40,495 nt of DNA, from positions 1-40,495 of the forward strand of contig NZ_AEYF01000009.1 of NCBI RefSeq assembly GCF_000292525.1, read 5' to 3'. Below, in pieces: positions 23,120 through 30,649 of this stretch. Origin of the DNA: Rhizobium sp. CCGE 510 (GTDB taxonomy: Bacteria > Pseudomonadota > Alphaproteobacteria > Rhizobiales > Rhizobiaceae). A program made the translations under genes and the position numbers. Below the pieces are notes generated by a model. The model did no database searches. It worked only from the letters and a program-made list of their open reading frames with translations, and was not told where the DNA came from. Each line of letters opens with the position of its first letter. The first letter of the stretch is position 1.

Positions 23120-25497
23120 CACAGAAGAACGATTTCGCACTCGACCGCCGTACCGTGATGAAACTGGGAGCCGGCGTTGCCGCTGTGGCCGGCGCCGGGG
23201 TCAATCTCGCGCCAGGCGCCTTTGCGGCTGAACCCGCGACTGCCAAGACACCAGCTCTTGGTTCCCGTCTTTCCCGCGCGGAAGGTCCATTGAAGGTCTC
23301 GGGCCAGGCGCGTTATGCCATCGAGCAGAAGCTAGAGAACATGGCCTATGGCGTGACAGTCCAGTCGACCCGTCCGGCAGGGCGTATCGTCACTATCGAC
23401 ACATCCGCCGCCAAAGCTGTGCCTGGTATCCTTGACGTCTATACTTTTCAGAACACCCTCAAGATCAACAAGCCGACCGTTTACAGCAAGGGCGGCGGCG
23501 CCACGGAGGAGTTTACGCCGATCCAGGACGATGTGGTCCGCTTCAACGGCATGCATATCGCGCTCGTGGTTGCAGAAACCTTTGAAGCGGCGACGGAAGC
23601 GGCAAGCCTTCTCAAGGTCGAGTACGAGGACGGCGATGCCATTCTCGACATCAACGATCCCAAGGCAAAAGCGCAGCTCATCGAACCGATGGGAACAGCC
23701 TGGGGCGATGCGCCGGCGGGGTTGGCCAGCGCCGACGTCAAGGTCGATGTCACCTACACGACCGCGCGGGAATACAACGTGCCGATGGAGCCGCATGCCA
23801 CCATCGCCTCCTGGGATAACGGCAAGATCACCGTCTGGGAGCCCAGCCAGTGGGTTGGTGGCGCCAGAAGCGTCGTCGCCGAGTTTCTCGGCATCGATAT
23901 CGAAAATGTGCGGGTTATCTCGCCATATGTCGGCGGTGGTTTCGGGTCCAAGATCGGGGCGCATCCCCATGTCGGCCTGGCATGCGCTGCCTCGCGCAAG
24001 CTCGGCCGGCCCGTCAAGGTTTCTCTTACGCGTCCGCAGACCTTCACGGGTCTTGGTGGCCGTCCGGCAACGAGACAGACGCTGTCCATCGGCGCCTTGA
24101 AGGATGGAAAGATCACATCCATCGTTCACGAGAGCTGGAACGAGACGGCGATCGACGAGGTCCATGTCGAGGCCTGCAACAACGTGACGAAGATCATGTA
24201 TGCAACGCCGAACTTCTCGACGCGTCTGAATGTCGTGCCTGTCAATGCCGTCCAGCCCGGCTGGAAGCGTGGTCCCGGCGAAAATCCGAGCGCCTACGCA
24301 TTGGAAAGCGCCATCGATGAGCTGGCCTATGCGCTCAACATGGACCCGGTCACTCTGCGTCTTGCAAATTGGGCGGAGATCGACCCAAGCAACAGCATGC
24401 CGTGGACCACGCGTCAGTTACGGGAAGCCTATGCCGCCGGTGCTGAAGGTATTGGCTGGTGGAAGCGTAACCCGGTCCCGCGCTCGATGCGCGAAGGCCG
24501 CGAGCTGATCGGTTATGGAATGGCTGCTGGCTCCTATCCCATGATCCGCACCGCCAGCGAAGCCAAGCTCGTCTTCCATGCCAGCGGTCAAATCGAGGTT
24601 CTTAGCGCAGCAACCGACATGGGAACGGGGACCTACACGATTCTCGCCCAAACTGCTGCGGACGCCTTGGGCGTTCCCGTCGAGACTGTCGTCGTGAGGC
24701 TGGGTGATACCGCGCTTCCCCGATCGGCGCTCGCCGGCGGCTCCCAGCAAGCCAACAACCTTTCCGGAGCCGTCGACAAGGCTGCTAGAAACGCTCGCGA
24801 GGCTCTGCTGAGGCTTGCTGCCTCCGATCCGAAGTCGCCATTGCAGTCCTTGAAGCTGGCTGAACTGACCTTCGAGAACGGCGCAATACGACCCACCCGT
24901 CGTCCAGCCGGCGGTATCAGCATCGCACAATTGCTGAAAGCGGTGGGCAAGGACAGACTGGAAATTGAGGGCAATACCTTTGCTGCGGGCGCTACAGAAG
25001 ACATGAAAAACGCCGCCGACCGCAGTTTCGCCCAGTTGAAGGGCCCGGTAGAAGGTGGCGTCTCGGCCCATAGCTGGTGCGCGCAGTTCGTCGAAGTCCG
25101 CGTCGACGAGGATTTCGGCACGATCCGTGTCAAGCGCATGGTTTCCGCCTTCGATAGCGGCCGGATCTTCAATCCGAAGCTGACCGAAAGCCAATGGATC
25201 AGCGGCATGGTGATGGGGCTTGGGCAGGCGCTGCTCGAAGAAGGGTATGTCGACCAGCGAGACGGACGGACGGTCAACGCAAACTTTGCCGACTATGCCG
25301 TTCCGGTCAACGCCGACGTGCCTGACATCCAGGTGATTTCCGTTGGTATTCCGGACATGCAGGCAACGGCTCTTGGCGGCAAGGGGGTTGGCGAGATCGG
25401 CGTCGTCGGGGTTGCCCCTGCGATCGGCAACGCCGTCTACCACGCAACGGGCAAGCGCATCCGCAGCCTGCCGATCACGCTCGAAAAGCTGGCTTGA
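23116..25497 (+). CDS. Molybdenum hydroxylase, molybdopterin-binding catalytic subunit with Tat leader
   Basis: The 793-residue protein begins MTQKNDFALDRRTVMKLGAG and continues through an Ala/Gly-rich stretch to PGAFAAEP, a twin-arginine leader. The mature part shows the aldehyde-oxidase hammerhead (SRAEGPLKVSGQARYAIE), GGGFGSKIGAHPHVGLA, VEACNNVTKIMYATPN, and the C-terminal GGKGVGEIGVVGVAPAIGNA with the catalytic Glu. It corresponds to PaoC-type subunits (about 730 residues in E. coli). The substrate is probably an aldehyde or aromatic N-heterocycle. The leader is on this subunit and not on the iron-sulphur one, so export as a preassembled complex would depend on it. Confidence 0.9.
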   Translation: MTQKNDFALDRRTVMKLGAGVAAVAGAGVNLAPGAFAAEPATAKTPALGSRLSRAEGPLKVSGQARYAIEQKLENMAYGVTVQSTRPAGRIVTIDTSAAKAVPGILDVYTFQNTLKINKPTVYSKGGGATEEFTPIQDDVVRFNGMHIALVVAETFEAATEAASLLKVEYEDGDAILDINDPKAKAQLIEPMGTAWGDAPAGLASADVKVDVTYTTAREYNVPMEPHATIASWDNGKITVWEPSQWVGGARSVVAEFLGIDIENVRVISPYVGGGFGSKIGAHPHVGLACAASRKLGRPVKVSLTRPQTFTGLGGRPATRQTLSIGALKDGKITSIVHESWNETAIDEVHVEACNNVTKIMYATPNFSTRLNVVPVNAVQPGWKRGPGENPSAYALESAIDELAYALNMDPVTLRLANWAEIDPSNSMPWTTRQLREAYAAGAEGIGWWKRNPVPRSMREGRELIGYGMAAGSYPMIRTASEAKLVFHASGQIEVLSAATDMGTGTYTILAQTAADALGVPVETVVVRLGDTALPRSALAGGSQQANNLSGAVDKAARNAREALLRLAASDPKSPLQSLKLAELTFENGAIRPTRRPAGGISIAQLLKAVGKDRLEIEGNTFAAGATEDMKNAADRSFAQLKGPVEGGVSAHSWCAQFVEVRVDEDFGTIRVKRMVSAFDSGRIFNPKLTESQWISGMVMGLGQALLEEGYVDQRDGRTVNANFADYAVPVNADVPDIQVISVGIPDMQATALGGKGVGEIGVVGVAPAIGNAVYHATGKRIRSLPITLEKLA

Positions 25498-25554
25498 AGT
25501 GATGATTGCTGCGGCAGCTCAGCGCCGTAGCGGTCCCCTTTGTTAGGACCTTTT

Positions 25555-26496
25555 ATGCTGACGTCGTTTTCCGTGCTTCACACGCCACCCATACCGTTCT
25601 GCGCCTTCATGACCGACGACCCGGAGGCGATCATCAACTATGCGGCCGATGGCGCAGAAACGAAATATGGAAGCGCGCTTGTAACACTCGTTGAGATCCG
25701 GGGAGGTGCTGCCCGGGCACTCGGCGCCCAGATGGCCGTTCGCGGTGATGGAGGCTATTGCGGCTATGTCTCCGGCGGCTGTACGGAAGCGGCCGTCGCC
25801 GCTGAAGCGATCGCCGCGATCGGGAAAGGGACGGATCGATATCTCCGTCTCGGCGAAGGTTCGCAATTCTTCGATATCGTTCTTCCATGCGGCGGGGGTA
25901 TTACTCTGGCGATTCACGTCGTCAAGGACGTGAAGCCGCTTCGCCAGGTTCTGTCGGCGCTTGAGAGGCGCAAGAGGATCGCGCTGCGCTATGACCCCGG
26001 CACCCAAACGATAAGTGCCGTCAAATCGCAGGATAAAGTGGCAGGCACCTGGAACGGTCCATCGTTCTTGCGCTCCTATAGACCAAACCTGCGGTTGGTC
26101 CTCTGCGGACGCGGGATCGAACTAGCGACAACATCCAGGGTCGCACTCGCTTCGGAATTTGAGGTATTGTGCTTCGATCAGCCATCTAGGGGAGCTGACA
26201 CCGCCACCATCGATCAGGACACAGCAATCGCTGTTCTCTATCATGATCTCGATCAGGAACTGCCCTGGTTGAAGGCAGCTTTGGAGACAAAGCCATTCTA
26301 TATCGGAGCGCTCGGCAGCAAACGAACGCATGAGCGCCGTTGCGCTGTATTGTGGGCGCTTGGCTATACACATGCCCAGACAGATCGGATCAAGGCGCCG
26401 ATTGGGATGTTCGGACCGACGCGCGATGCGAACGCTCTTGCACTGTCAGTCGTGGCAGATGTCTCCCAGGCGTACGCGGTCCATCAGCTCCACTAA
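25555..26496 (+). CDS. XdhC/PaoD-type molybdenum cofactor chaperone
   Basis: The start is ATG 25555 (MLTSFSVLHTPP, 313 residues) with AGGA about 7 bases upstream. It has the two XdhC domains: N-terminal ALVTLVEIRGGAARALGAQM with GGYCGYVSGGCTEAAVAAEA, and a C-terminal Rossmann-like part (LRLVLCGRGIELA, YIGALGSKRTHERRCA, KAPIGMFGPTRDA). XdhC proteins bind the cofactor, allow its sulphuration and insert it into the hydroxylase. It follows the catalytic subunit by 57 bp and works with the MocA-like enzyme upstream. The second glycine motif is GRG rather than the more usual GAGH, a mild divergence. Confidence 0.86.
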   Translation: MLTSFSVLHTPPIPFCAFMTDDPEAIINYAADGAETKYGSALVTLVEIRGGAARALGAQMAVRGDGGYCGYVSGGCTEAAVAAEAIAAIGKGTDRYLRLGEGSQFFDIVLPCGGGITLAIHVVKDVKPLRQVLSALERRKRIALRYDPGTQTISAVKSQDKVAGTWNGPSFLRSYRPNLRLVLCGRGIELATTSRVALASEFEVLCFDQPSRGADTATIDQDTAIAVLYHDLDQELPWLKAALETKPFYIGALGSKRTHERRCAVLWALGYTHAQTDRIKAPIGMFGPTRDANALALSVVADVSQAYAVHQLH

Positions 26497-26802
26497 TTCG
26501 CTGATCCAGATCCACGGGCACGTGACGTAGCTGCATGTCACAGCAGACATGGTATCGAGTCTCATACGCGACATAGTCTCAGATCACTGGCTCACCTCTA
26601 TCAGGGCGATGCTCGCGGCGGTGCAAGACGATCTGCGTTTCGCGGTCAGCTTTTTTAGCGGTTCATCACGCCTCACCCGCGATTTAGTCAAGGCCGGTCC
26701 CTGACATGACAAGCTAATTGCATTCATCGACGACGTTCGCTCACGACAATTCAATGAGTCGTGAAAGGGGACCTCCAACGAAGACAACCAGTGGCGATAT
26801 GG
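26497..26802. other. Gap after the XdhC gene
   Basis: No gene with a ribosome site or recognisable product is present on either strand. No good terminator is visible after XdhC. Only short open frames occur, and base use is less GC-biased than in the genes. Confidence 0.5.
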
Positions 26803-26839
26803 TATAATCCGCCTGAAGCTAGAAACAGGATCAATGAAT
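26803..26839. promoter_or_regulatory. Regulon element E over the start of the second LysR gene
   Basis: A TATAAT box on the plus strand (26803-26808) is followed at once by the element on the minus strand: ATTCAT (26834-26839), 8 bases, TTTCTAGCTTCAGGCG (26810-26825). It covers the transcription start, the ribosome site and the first two bases of the LysR ATG (26838-26840). A protein bound here would block its own gene, which fits autorepression. The -35 is unclear (AAGACA at 26781-26786 is a weak candidate). Confidence 0.65.
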
Positions 26840-27731
26840 GAGAAGCGGCGACTTTAGCGAGCTTGCAGCCTTTATCGCCGTCGCCGAGGCCGGAAGTTTT
26901 ACGCGCGCGGCCGCCAAGCTTGGACTGTCTCAATCCGCGGTCAGTTATTCCGTCAGGATGCTGGAACAGAAACTTGGCGTGCGGCTGATTTCCCGCACCA
27001 CTCGGAGCCTGTCTCTAACAGATGCCGGACAGCGGATGCTACGAAACCTTAGGCCCTCGTTCGAGAACATCGAAAATGAGCTCGCGGCGATCACAGCACT
27101 TCGTGACAAGCCGTCGGGCACGGTTCGCATCACGACGTTTCGCTACGCCGCCACCAGTGTGCTCTGGCCCGTTGTGGCGAAATTCCTGGCGGAATATCCG
27201 GACATCGAAATGGAGATAATTCTCGATGAGGGACTGACGGATATCGTGGCGGACCGTTTCGATGCCGGTATTCGCGTTGGTGAACAGGTTCAAAAGGACA
27301 TGATCGCCGTCAGGATTGGCCCGGACCTTCGCATGGCGGTTGTTGGATCGCCTTCCTATTTCGAAAACCGCAAAATCCCTCAAACGCCGCGTGACCTTGG
27401 CGAGCATTTGGGTGTCAGTTATCGGCAAACCACGGGCGGAGGGTTATATGCCTGGGAATTCGAGCGCGACGGCGAGGAACTGCAAGTCCGAATGAACGGG
27501 CCGCTGATCATGAACGATGGTCTCATGCTTGAATCAGCTGCTTTGGATGGGCTGGCGCTTGCCTACACGTTCGAAAGCCAGGTTGCCCAGTACGTCGCGG
27601 ACGGCCGGCTGGTCAGGGTTCTCGATGACTGGTGCCAGCCTTTTTCGGGCTATCACCTTTATTATCCCAGTAGACGCCAGCACACGGCTGCGTTTGCTTT
27701 GCTCGTCGAAGCGCTGCGGTTCAAAGGTTGA
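26838..27731 (+). CDS. LysR-family transcriptional regulator (second), likely regulon controller
   Basis: The 297-residue protein has the standard plan: winged helix at residues 5-65 (FIAVAEAGSFTRAAAKLGLS, VSYSVRMLEQKLGVRLISRT) and a C-terminal ligand domain (TVRITTFRYAATSVLWPVVA, IVADRFDAGIRVGEQVQKDM, VGSPSYFENRKIPQTPRDLG). AGGA lies just before ATG 26838. It follows the molybdenum hydroxylase genes in the same direction but has its own -10 box. Element E, which also stands before four other transcription units in this window, overlaps its start. LysR proteins usually bind their own promoter, so this is the best candidate for the element-binding protein. The ligand is unknown. Confidence 0.9.
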   Translation: MRSGDFSELAAFIAVAEAGSFTRAAAKLGLSQSAVSYSVRMLEQKLGVRLISRTTRSLSLTDAGQRMLRNLRPSFENIENELAAITALRDKPSGTVRITTFRYAATSVLWPVVAKFLAEYPDIEMEIILDEGLTDIVADRFDAGIRVGEQVQKDMIAVRIGPDLRMAVVGSPSYFENRKIPQTPRDLGEHLGVSYRQTTGGGLYAWEFERDGEELQVRMNGPLIMNDGLMLESAALDGLALAYTFESQVAQYVADGRLVRVLDDWCQPFSGYHLYYPSRRQHTAAFALLVEALRFKG

Positions 27732-28077
27732 TTTTAGCTCGCCGCTCATCGGGGCATGCAGAATAGCACGCATGCAACTGCACGCCTGCCATTCGCAGCA
27801 TGGGCGTACACATCAATCGAATACTTCAACGAACCAGAGACGCGCGATCGAGGGTCGGCGGTTCAGTTCCCTTCAAGGCGATCAATGTTAACCAGCAAAG
27901 CAAACTGAGTCCCTCTGGCAAGCCTGTAACCTCTACGCAGTTATGCTCAGCTCGTTTTGAGGGAAGTATTATGAGTGCGTTGCGTTCAAGCGAGCGTTCT
28001 CGTCTTCGAGACGCTTCAGCTTCTACCAAGCTTCAAGAGTCGGGCAGACAGTCGCAGGTAGCCTCTGCCGATAGGTT
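27732..28077. other. Gap between the second LysR gene and the pilus locus
   Basis: These 346 bp contain no supported intact gene. A short stretch at 27969-28019 resembles the end of an IS3-type orfA on the minus strand. The remainder has no clear repeat, hairpin or promoter. It marks the border between the accessory redox region and the Tad locus. Confidence 0.5.
27969..28019 (-). pseudogene. Possible IS3-family orfA relic
   Basis: The minus-strand frame reads LKRLEDENARLNATHS and then stops. L-K-x-L-E-D-E-N-x-x-L-K is the leucine-zipper end of many IS3-family orfA proteins. A stop codon lies two codons upstream in the same frame, and no inverted terminal repeats or orfB were found. If real, it is a short, dead fragment. 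Confidence 0.28.
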
Positions 28078-29226
28078 TCAAGCCGTTTGCTGCATAGCGG
28101 CTTCGGCCTTCATCCATTCCGAGGGATCCGCGCCTTGCAGCTCTTCCACCGCGTCGGCAGCGAAGCTGGGGATGACGCCGGTCCAGAGCAGGGCGCCGTC
28201 GGAGTTGGAATGGCCGTCGCCTTCGAGCTTGTAAATGCTCTCGACGATATACTGGCCGTCATTATTGAGGCCCTTGATCTCGGAAATCTCGATCACCCGG
28301 CGTCGGCCGGTGCGCTTGAAACGGGCGATCTGTACGACGACGTCGACCGCCGAGGCGATCTGGGCGCGCAGCGGCCGGAGCGGCATGTCGATATCCGACA
28401 TCAGCGCCAGCGTTTCCAGCCGGTGCAGGGCATCGTAGGGTGTATTGGCATGCACCGTCGACAGGCTGCCGCTGTGGCCCGAGGTCATCGCCTGGATCAT
28501 ATCCAGTGCCTCACCGCCGCGGCACTCGCCGACGATGATGCGGTCGGGCCGCATGCGCAGCGACGAGCGGAACAGGTCGCGGATGCTGGCGCCGCCGCGG
28601 CCGAAACGGTCGGGCTTCGTCACTTCGAGATAGACCACGTGCTCCTTGCGGATTTGCAGTTCCGAAGTGTCCTCGATGACGATGATGCGCTCGTGGTCGG
28701 CAAAGGCTTCCGACAGCGCGTTCAGCATCGTCGTTTTGCCGGTGCCGGTGCCGCCGGAGATGATGACGTTCTTCTGCAGCCCGACGGCCGCCTGCAGCAG
28801 CGACAGCGATTGCCCGGTCAGGCTGCCCTGGGTGACGAGATCGTGAATGCTGCGATGTTCTTTCAAAAACCGGCGAATGGAGATGCAGAGCCCGGTGCGG
28901 GAAGCGGGCGGCTGGATCATCTGCACGCGCGAACCGTCCGGCAGACGGGCCTCGACGCTCGGTTCTTCCGGCGTCAATCGCTTGCCCGAGAATTGCGCGA
29001 TGCTGCGCGCCGCCGATTCCAGGTCCTCGCGGCTGGCAAAACGTGTATCGGCGCGTTCGAGCTTGCCCCGCCGTTCGACGAAGATGTCGGATGTCCCGTT
29101 GATCAGGATTTCGGAAACGCTCGGATCTTCGAGCAGGAAGCGGATCGGGCCCAAGAGCTTGTCCAGCGCCCGGGTCAGGACCTGGAAGGTTGCCTGTTCG
29201 GCGGCGTCGTCGGAAACGGCTTTCAT
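28078..29226 (-). CDS. Compact TadA/CpaF-type secretion ATPase (second ATPase of the locus)
   Basis: The start is ATG 29226 (MKAVSDDAAEQATFQVLTRA, 382 residues), overlapping the stop of a 43-codon gene (TGATG). A longer open frame covers that gene and is rejected. It is a VirB11/CpaF-class ATPase: FLEDPSVSEILINGTSDIFV is the N-terminal domain, Walker A GGTGTGKT is at residues 158-165, then IIVIEDTSELQI, MRPDRIIVGECRGGEALDM (Walker B/Asp box) and HSGSLSTVHANTP (His box). It lacks the long N-terminal region of the other ATPase (35611-37509). It would power pilus growth or retraction at the inner membrane. Being divergent from the main operon, it could be controlled separately. Confidence 0.88.
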   Translation of the reverse strand: MKAVSDDAAEQATFQVLTRALDKLLGPIRFLLEDPSVSEILINGTSDIFVERRGKLERADTRFASREDLESAARSIAQFSGKRLTPEEPSVEARLPDGSRVQMIQPPASRTGLCISIRRFLKEHRSIHDLVTQGSLTGQSLSLLQAAVGLQKNVIISGGTGTGKTTMLNALSEAFADHERIIVIEDTSELQIRKEHVVYLEVTKPDRFGRGGASIRDLFRSSLRMRPDRIIVGECRGGEALDMIQAMTSGHSGSLSTVHANTPYDALHRLETLALMSDIDMPLRPLRAQIASAVDVVVQIARFKRTGRRRVIEISEIKGLNNDGQYIVESIYKLEGDGHSNSDGALLWTGVIPSFAADAVEELQGADPSEWMKAEAAMQQTA

Positions 29227-29357
29227 CAGAGCGGCATCCCGACCAGAACCGTGCTCATGCCGAACAATGTCGCCATCATTTGAACCGCGGTCGGAAAGAA
29301 CATCATCAGCGGAATGAGGACCAATGCAAGTATCAGTATGCTGCTCATCGTTTCCAT
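29226..29357 (-). CDS. 43-residue hydrophobic protein coupled to the compact ATPase
   Basis: ATG at 29355-29357 is preceded by GGAGAAG at ideal distance. The product starts METMSSILILALVLIPLMMF, continues FPTAVQMMATLFGMSTVLVG and ends MPL. It has one or two membrane-spanning stretches. The stop overlaps the ATPase start (TGATG), so the two are co-translated. The segment ILALVLIPLMMFF resembles VALIVIPLMLILL in the Flp-like pilin at 29865, which hints at a pilin-related origin or a helix that packs against pilin. I know no named family for it. The ribosome site and stop-start overlap make it a convincing real gene despite its size. Confidence 0.65.
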   Translation of the reverse strand: METMSSILILALVLIPLMMFFPTAVQMMATLFGMSTVLVGMPL

Positions 29358-29864
29358 AGTTCTTCTCCGGAACGACTGAAGGGCCAAGCCCACTCTGTCG
29401 GACAAGCTTAATCCAGATCGCCAAGCAACGCCATGGTCGCGCCCCGCGCGGACGGCGAATATGGCGGTTCTGCTCCGTCTATTCTATCGCCTTGAAAGAA
29501 TTGACCAATTATGGGGCAGTGAGCGACAGTTCGCAAAGCCGGCGAAGAGTTCCTCCCGATGGGTAAAACTATAGTAGGTTCAGGCGGTTAGTTGGGAATT
29601 TCAGCCGTCAACTCCGTTTCATCAAGAGACGCCTCCAAGACAATTGGAACCCTTCGTTTGGTTTGCTTGACGGAGGGCTGGCCTTGGGCGCACTCTTGGG
29701 TCTTAATGGTGTTGCTCAACAAGCGTTGGCCGCCGGGGAAGTTAAACTGAAGCAGAACATATCATTGGAACGAGCAACGTGCTCGTTCGGATCGATACCG
29801 TATGCCTGGTTATCTTCTCTAAGGTCTTCGATCCGAAACAAACCTAGGAACGAGGAATACGCAG
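29358..29864. promoter_or_regulatory. Divergent promoter region of the Tad locus
   Basis: This 507-bp gap separates the leftward ATPase pair from the rightward pilus operon and must hold both promoters. I cannot identify a convincing -35/-10 pair, sigma-54 site or CtrA full site. A perfect hairpin lies at 29768-29788. An open frame from 29663 with signal-peptide-like start has no ribosome site and runs out of frame into the pilin gene. Confidence 0.4.
29768..29788. promoter_or_regulatory. Perfect dyad in the pilin leader
   Basis: GAACGAGCA (29768-29776) and TGCTCGTTC (29780-29788) are exact complements around ACG. This 9+3+9 dyad is 76 bases before the pilin ATG. It could be an operator or a tight RNA hairpin in the 5' leader controlling pilin output. 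Confidence 0.5.
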
Positions 29865-30068
29865 ATGTTTGGAAAACTCAAGACTCTCGCAATTGCACTT
29901 CACCAGGACGAGCGCGGCGACATGGCCCAGATCGTTCTCGCGGTCGCTTTGATCGTCATTCCGCTGATGCTGATCCTGCTCGCATTCGGCAAACAGATCG
30001 GCGAATGGTTCAACGAAAAGAACACGGCGCTCTCGGATGCCGAAAGAATTCCTGAGCCGGGTCAATAA
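29865..30068 (+). CDS. Flp-type pilin, atypical
   Basis: The 67-residue product has GAGGAA 9 bases before the ATG. It has a class III leader (MFGKLKTLAIALHQDERG) with cleavage expected after Gly18, then DMAQIVLAVALIVIPLMLIL as the assembly helix and a short polar tail (GKQIGEWFNEKNTALSDAER). Flp pilins normally carry Glu-Tyr at positions 5-6 after the cut; here these are Ile-Val. The peptidase gene cpaA follows by 12 bp. First place in the operon, size and leader make it the major pilin or pseudopilin of this system. Loss of Glu5 suggests different packing or a secretion-type pseudopilus. Confidence 0.82.
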   Translation: MFGKLKTLAIALHQDERGDMAQIVLAVALIVIPLMLILLAFGKQIGEWFNEKNTALSDAERIPEPGQ

Positions 30069-30080
30069 GCGGGCCGTGTC

Positions 30081-30644
30081 ATGGATACGACCTACGATCT
30101 GACCCTGATGCCTGCGGCGGCGGCTCTTGCCGTCGCCTGCGCCACGACCGCGGCGGTGCTCGATCACCGCCAAGGTCACATCCCGAACGCCGTCACCTAT
30201 CCCTGCTTGCTTGCCGGCTACATGCTGGCGGCAGTCAGCGGCGGTCTGGCAGGGATCGGCCTTGCCTTTGCCGGCCTCATTGCGGCCGGCATGATCTTCA
30301 TCATCGCCTTCGCAGCCGGAAGCTGCGGCGGCGGCGATGTCAAGCTGATGGCGGCGCTCGGGGCCATTCTCGGCCTCTGGCCCGCCATCGACGTGACGCT
30401 CGCCTCGCTGATGGTCGGCGGCGTGATCGCCGTCTTCTCGATGGCGCGGCGTGTTCAGTGGAGCGTGCTCCTCCGGAACGTCGGATTGTTCGCTTTGCTC
30501 CTGCCTGCCGGTTTCCGCGATGCCGCGTCGATGCTGAAGCCGCGCGAAACACATCATTCCGTCCGCTTCGGCGTTGCTGCCGCTCTCGGACTTCTCTGGT
30601 GCCTTTTCATGCCTGATTTCACCCCTCTTTCACTCGTGAGGTAA
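30081..30644 (+). CDS. cpaA: CpaA/TadV-type prepilin peptidase
   Basis: This is a 187-residue membrane protein with five to six helices. The two catalytic Asp residues of the A24 aspartic peptidase family are visible: the first in VLDHRQGHIPNAVTYP, the second in SCGGGDVKLMAALGAILG. It lacks the N-terminal methyltransferase domain, as is usual for Tad peptidases. It cuts the leaders of the Flp-like pilin and of the TadE/F-type pseudopilins. It lies 12 bp behind the pilin and 5 bp before the TadE-like gene. Confidence 0.88.
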   Translation: MDTTYDLTLMPAAAALAVACATTAAVLDHRQGHIPNAVTYPCLLAGYMLAAVSGGLAGIGLAFAGLIAAGMIFIIAFAAGSCGGGDVKLMAALGAILGLWPAIDVTLASLMVGGVIAVFSMARRVQWSVLLRNVGLFALLLPAGFRDAASMLKPRETHHSVRFGVAAALGLLWCLFMPDFTPLSLVR

Positions 30645-30649
30645 CGGCA

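Noticed and set aside
28087..29283. 398-codon frame antisense to the compact ATPase
   Set aside because: The minus-strand frame has Walker A, Asp and His boxes; the plus-strand frame is low-complexity shadow sequence.
29663..30055. Frame with a signal-peptide-like start (ALGALLGLNGVAQQALAAG) before the pilin gene
   Set aside because: TTG start without ribosome site, crossing the dyad and continuing out of frame through the pilin gene; no domain after the hydrophobic part.
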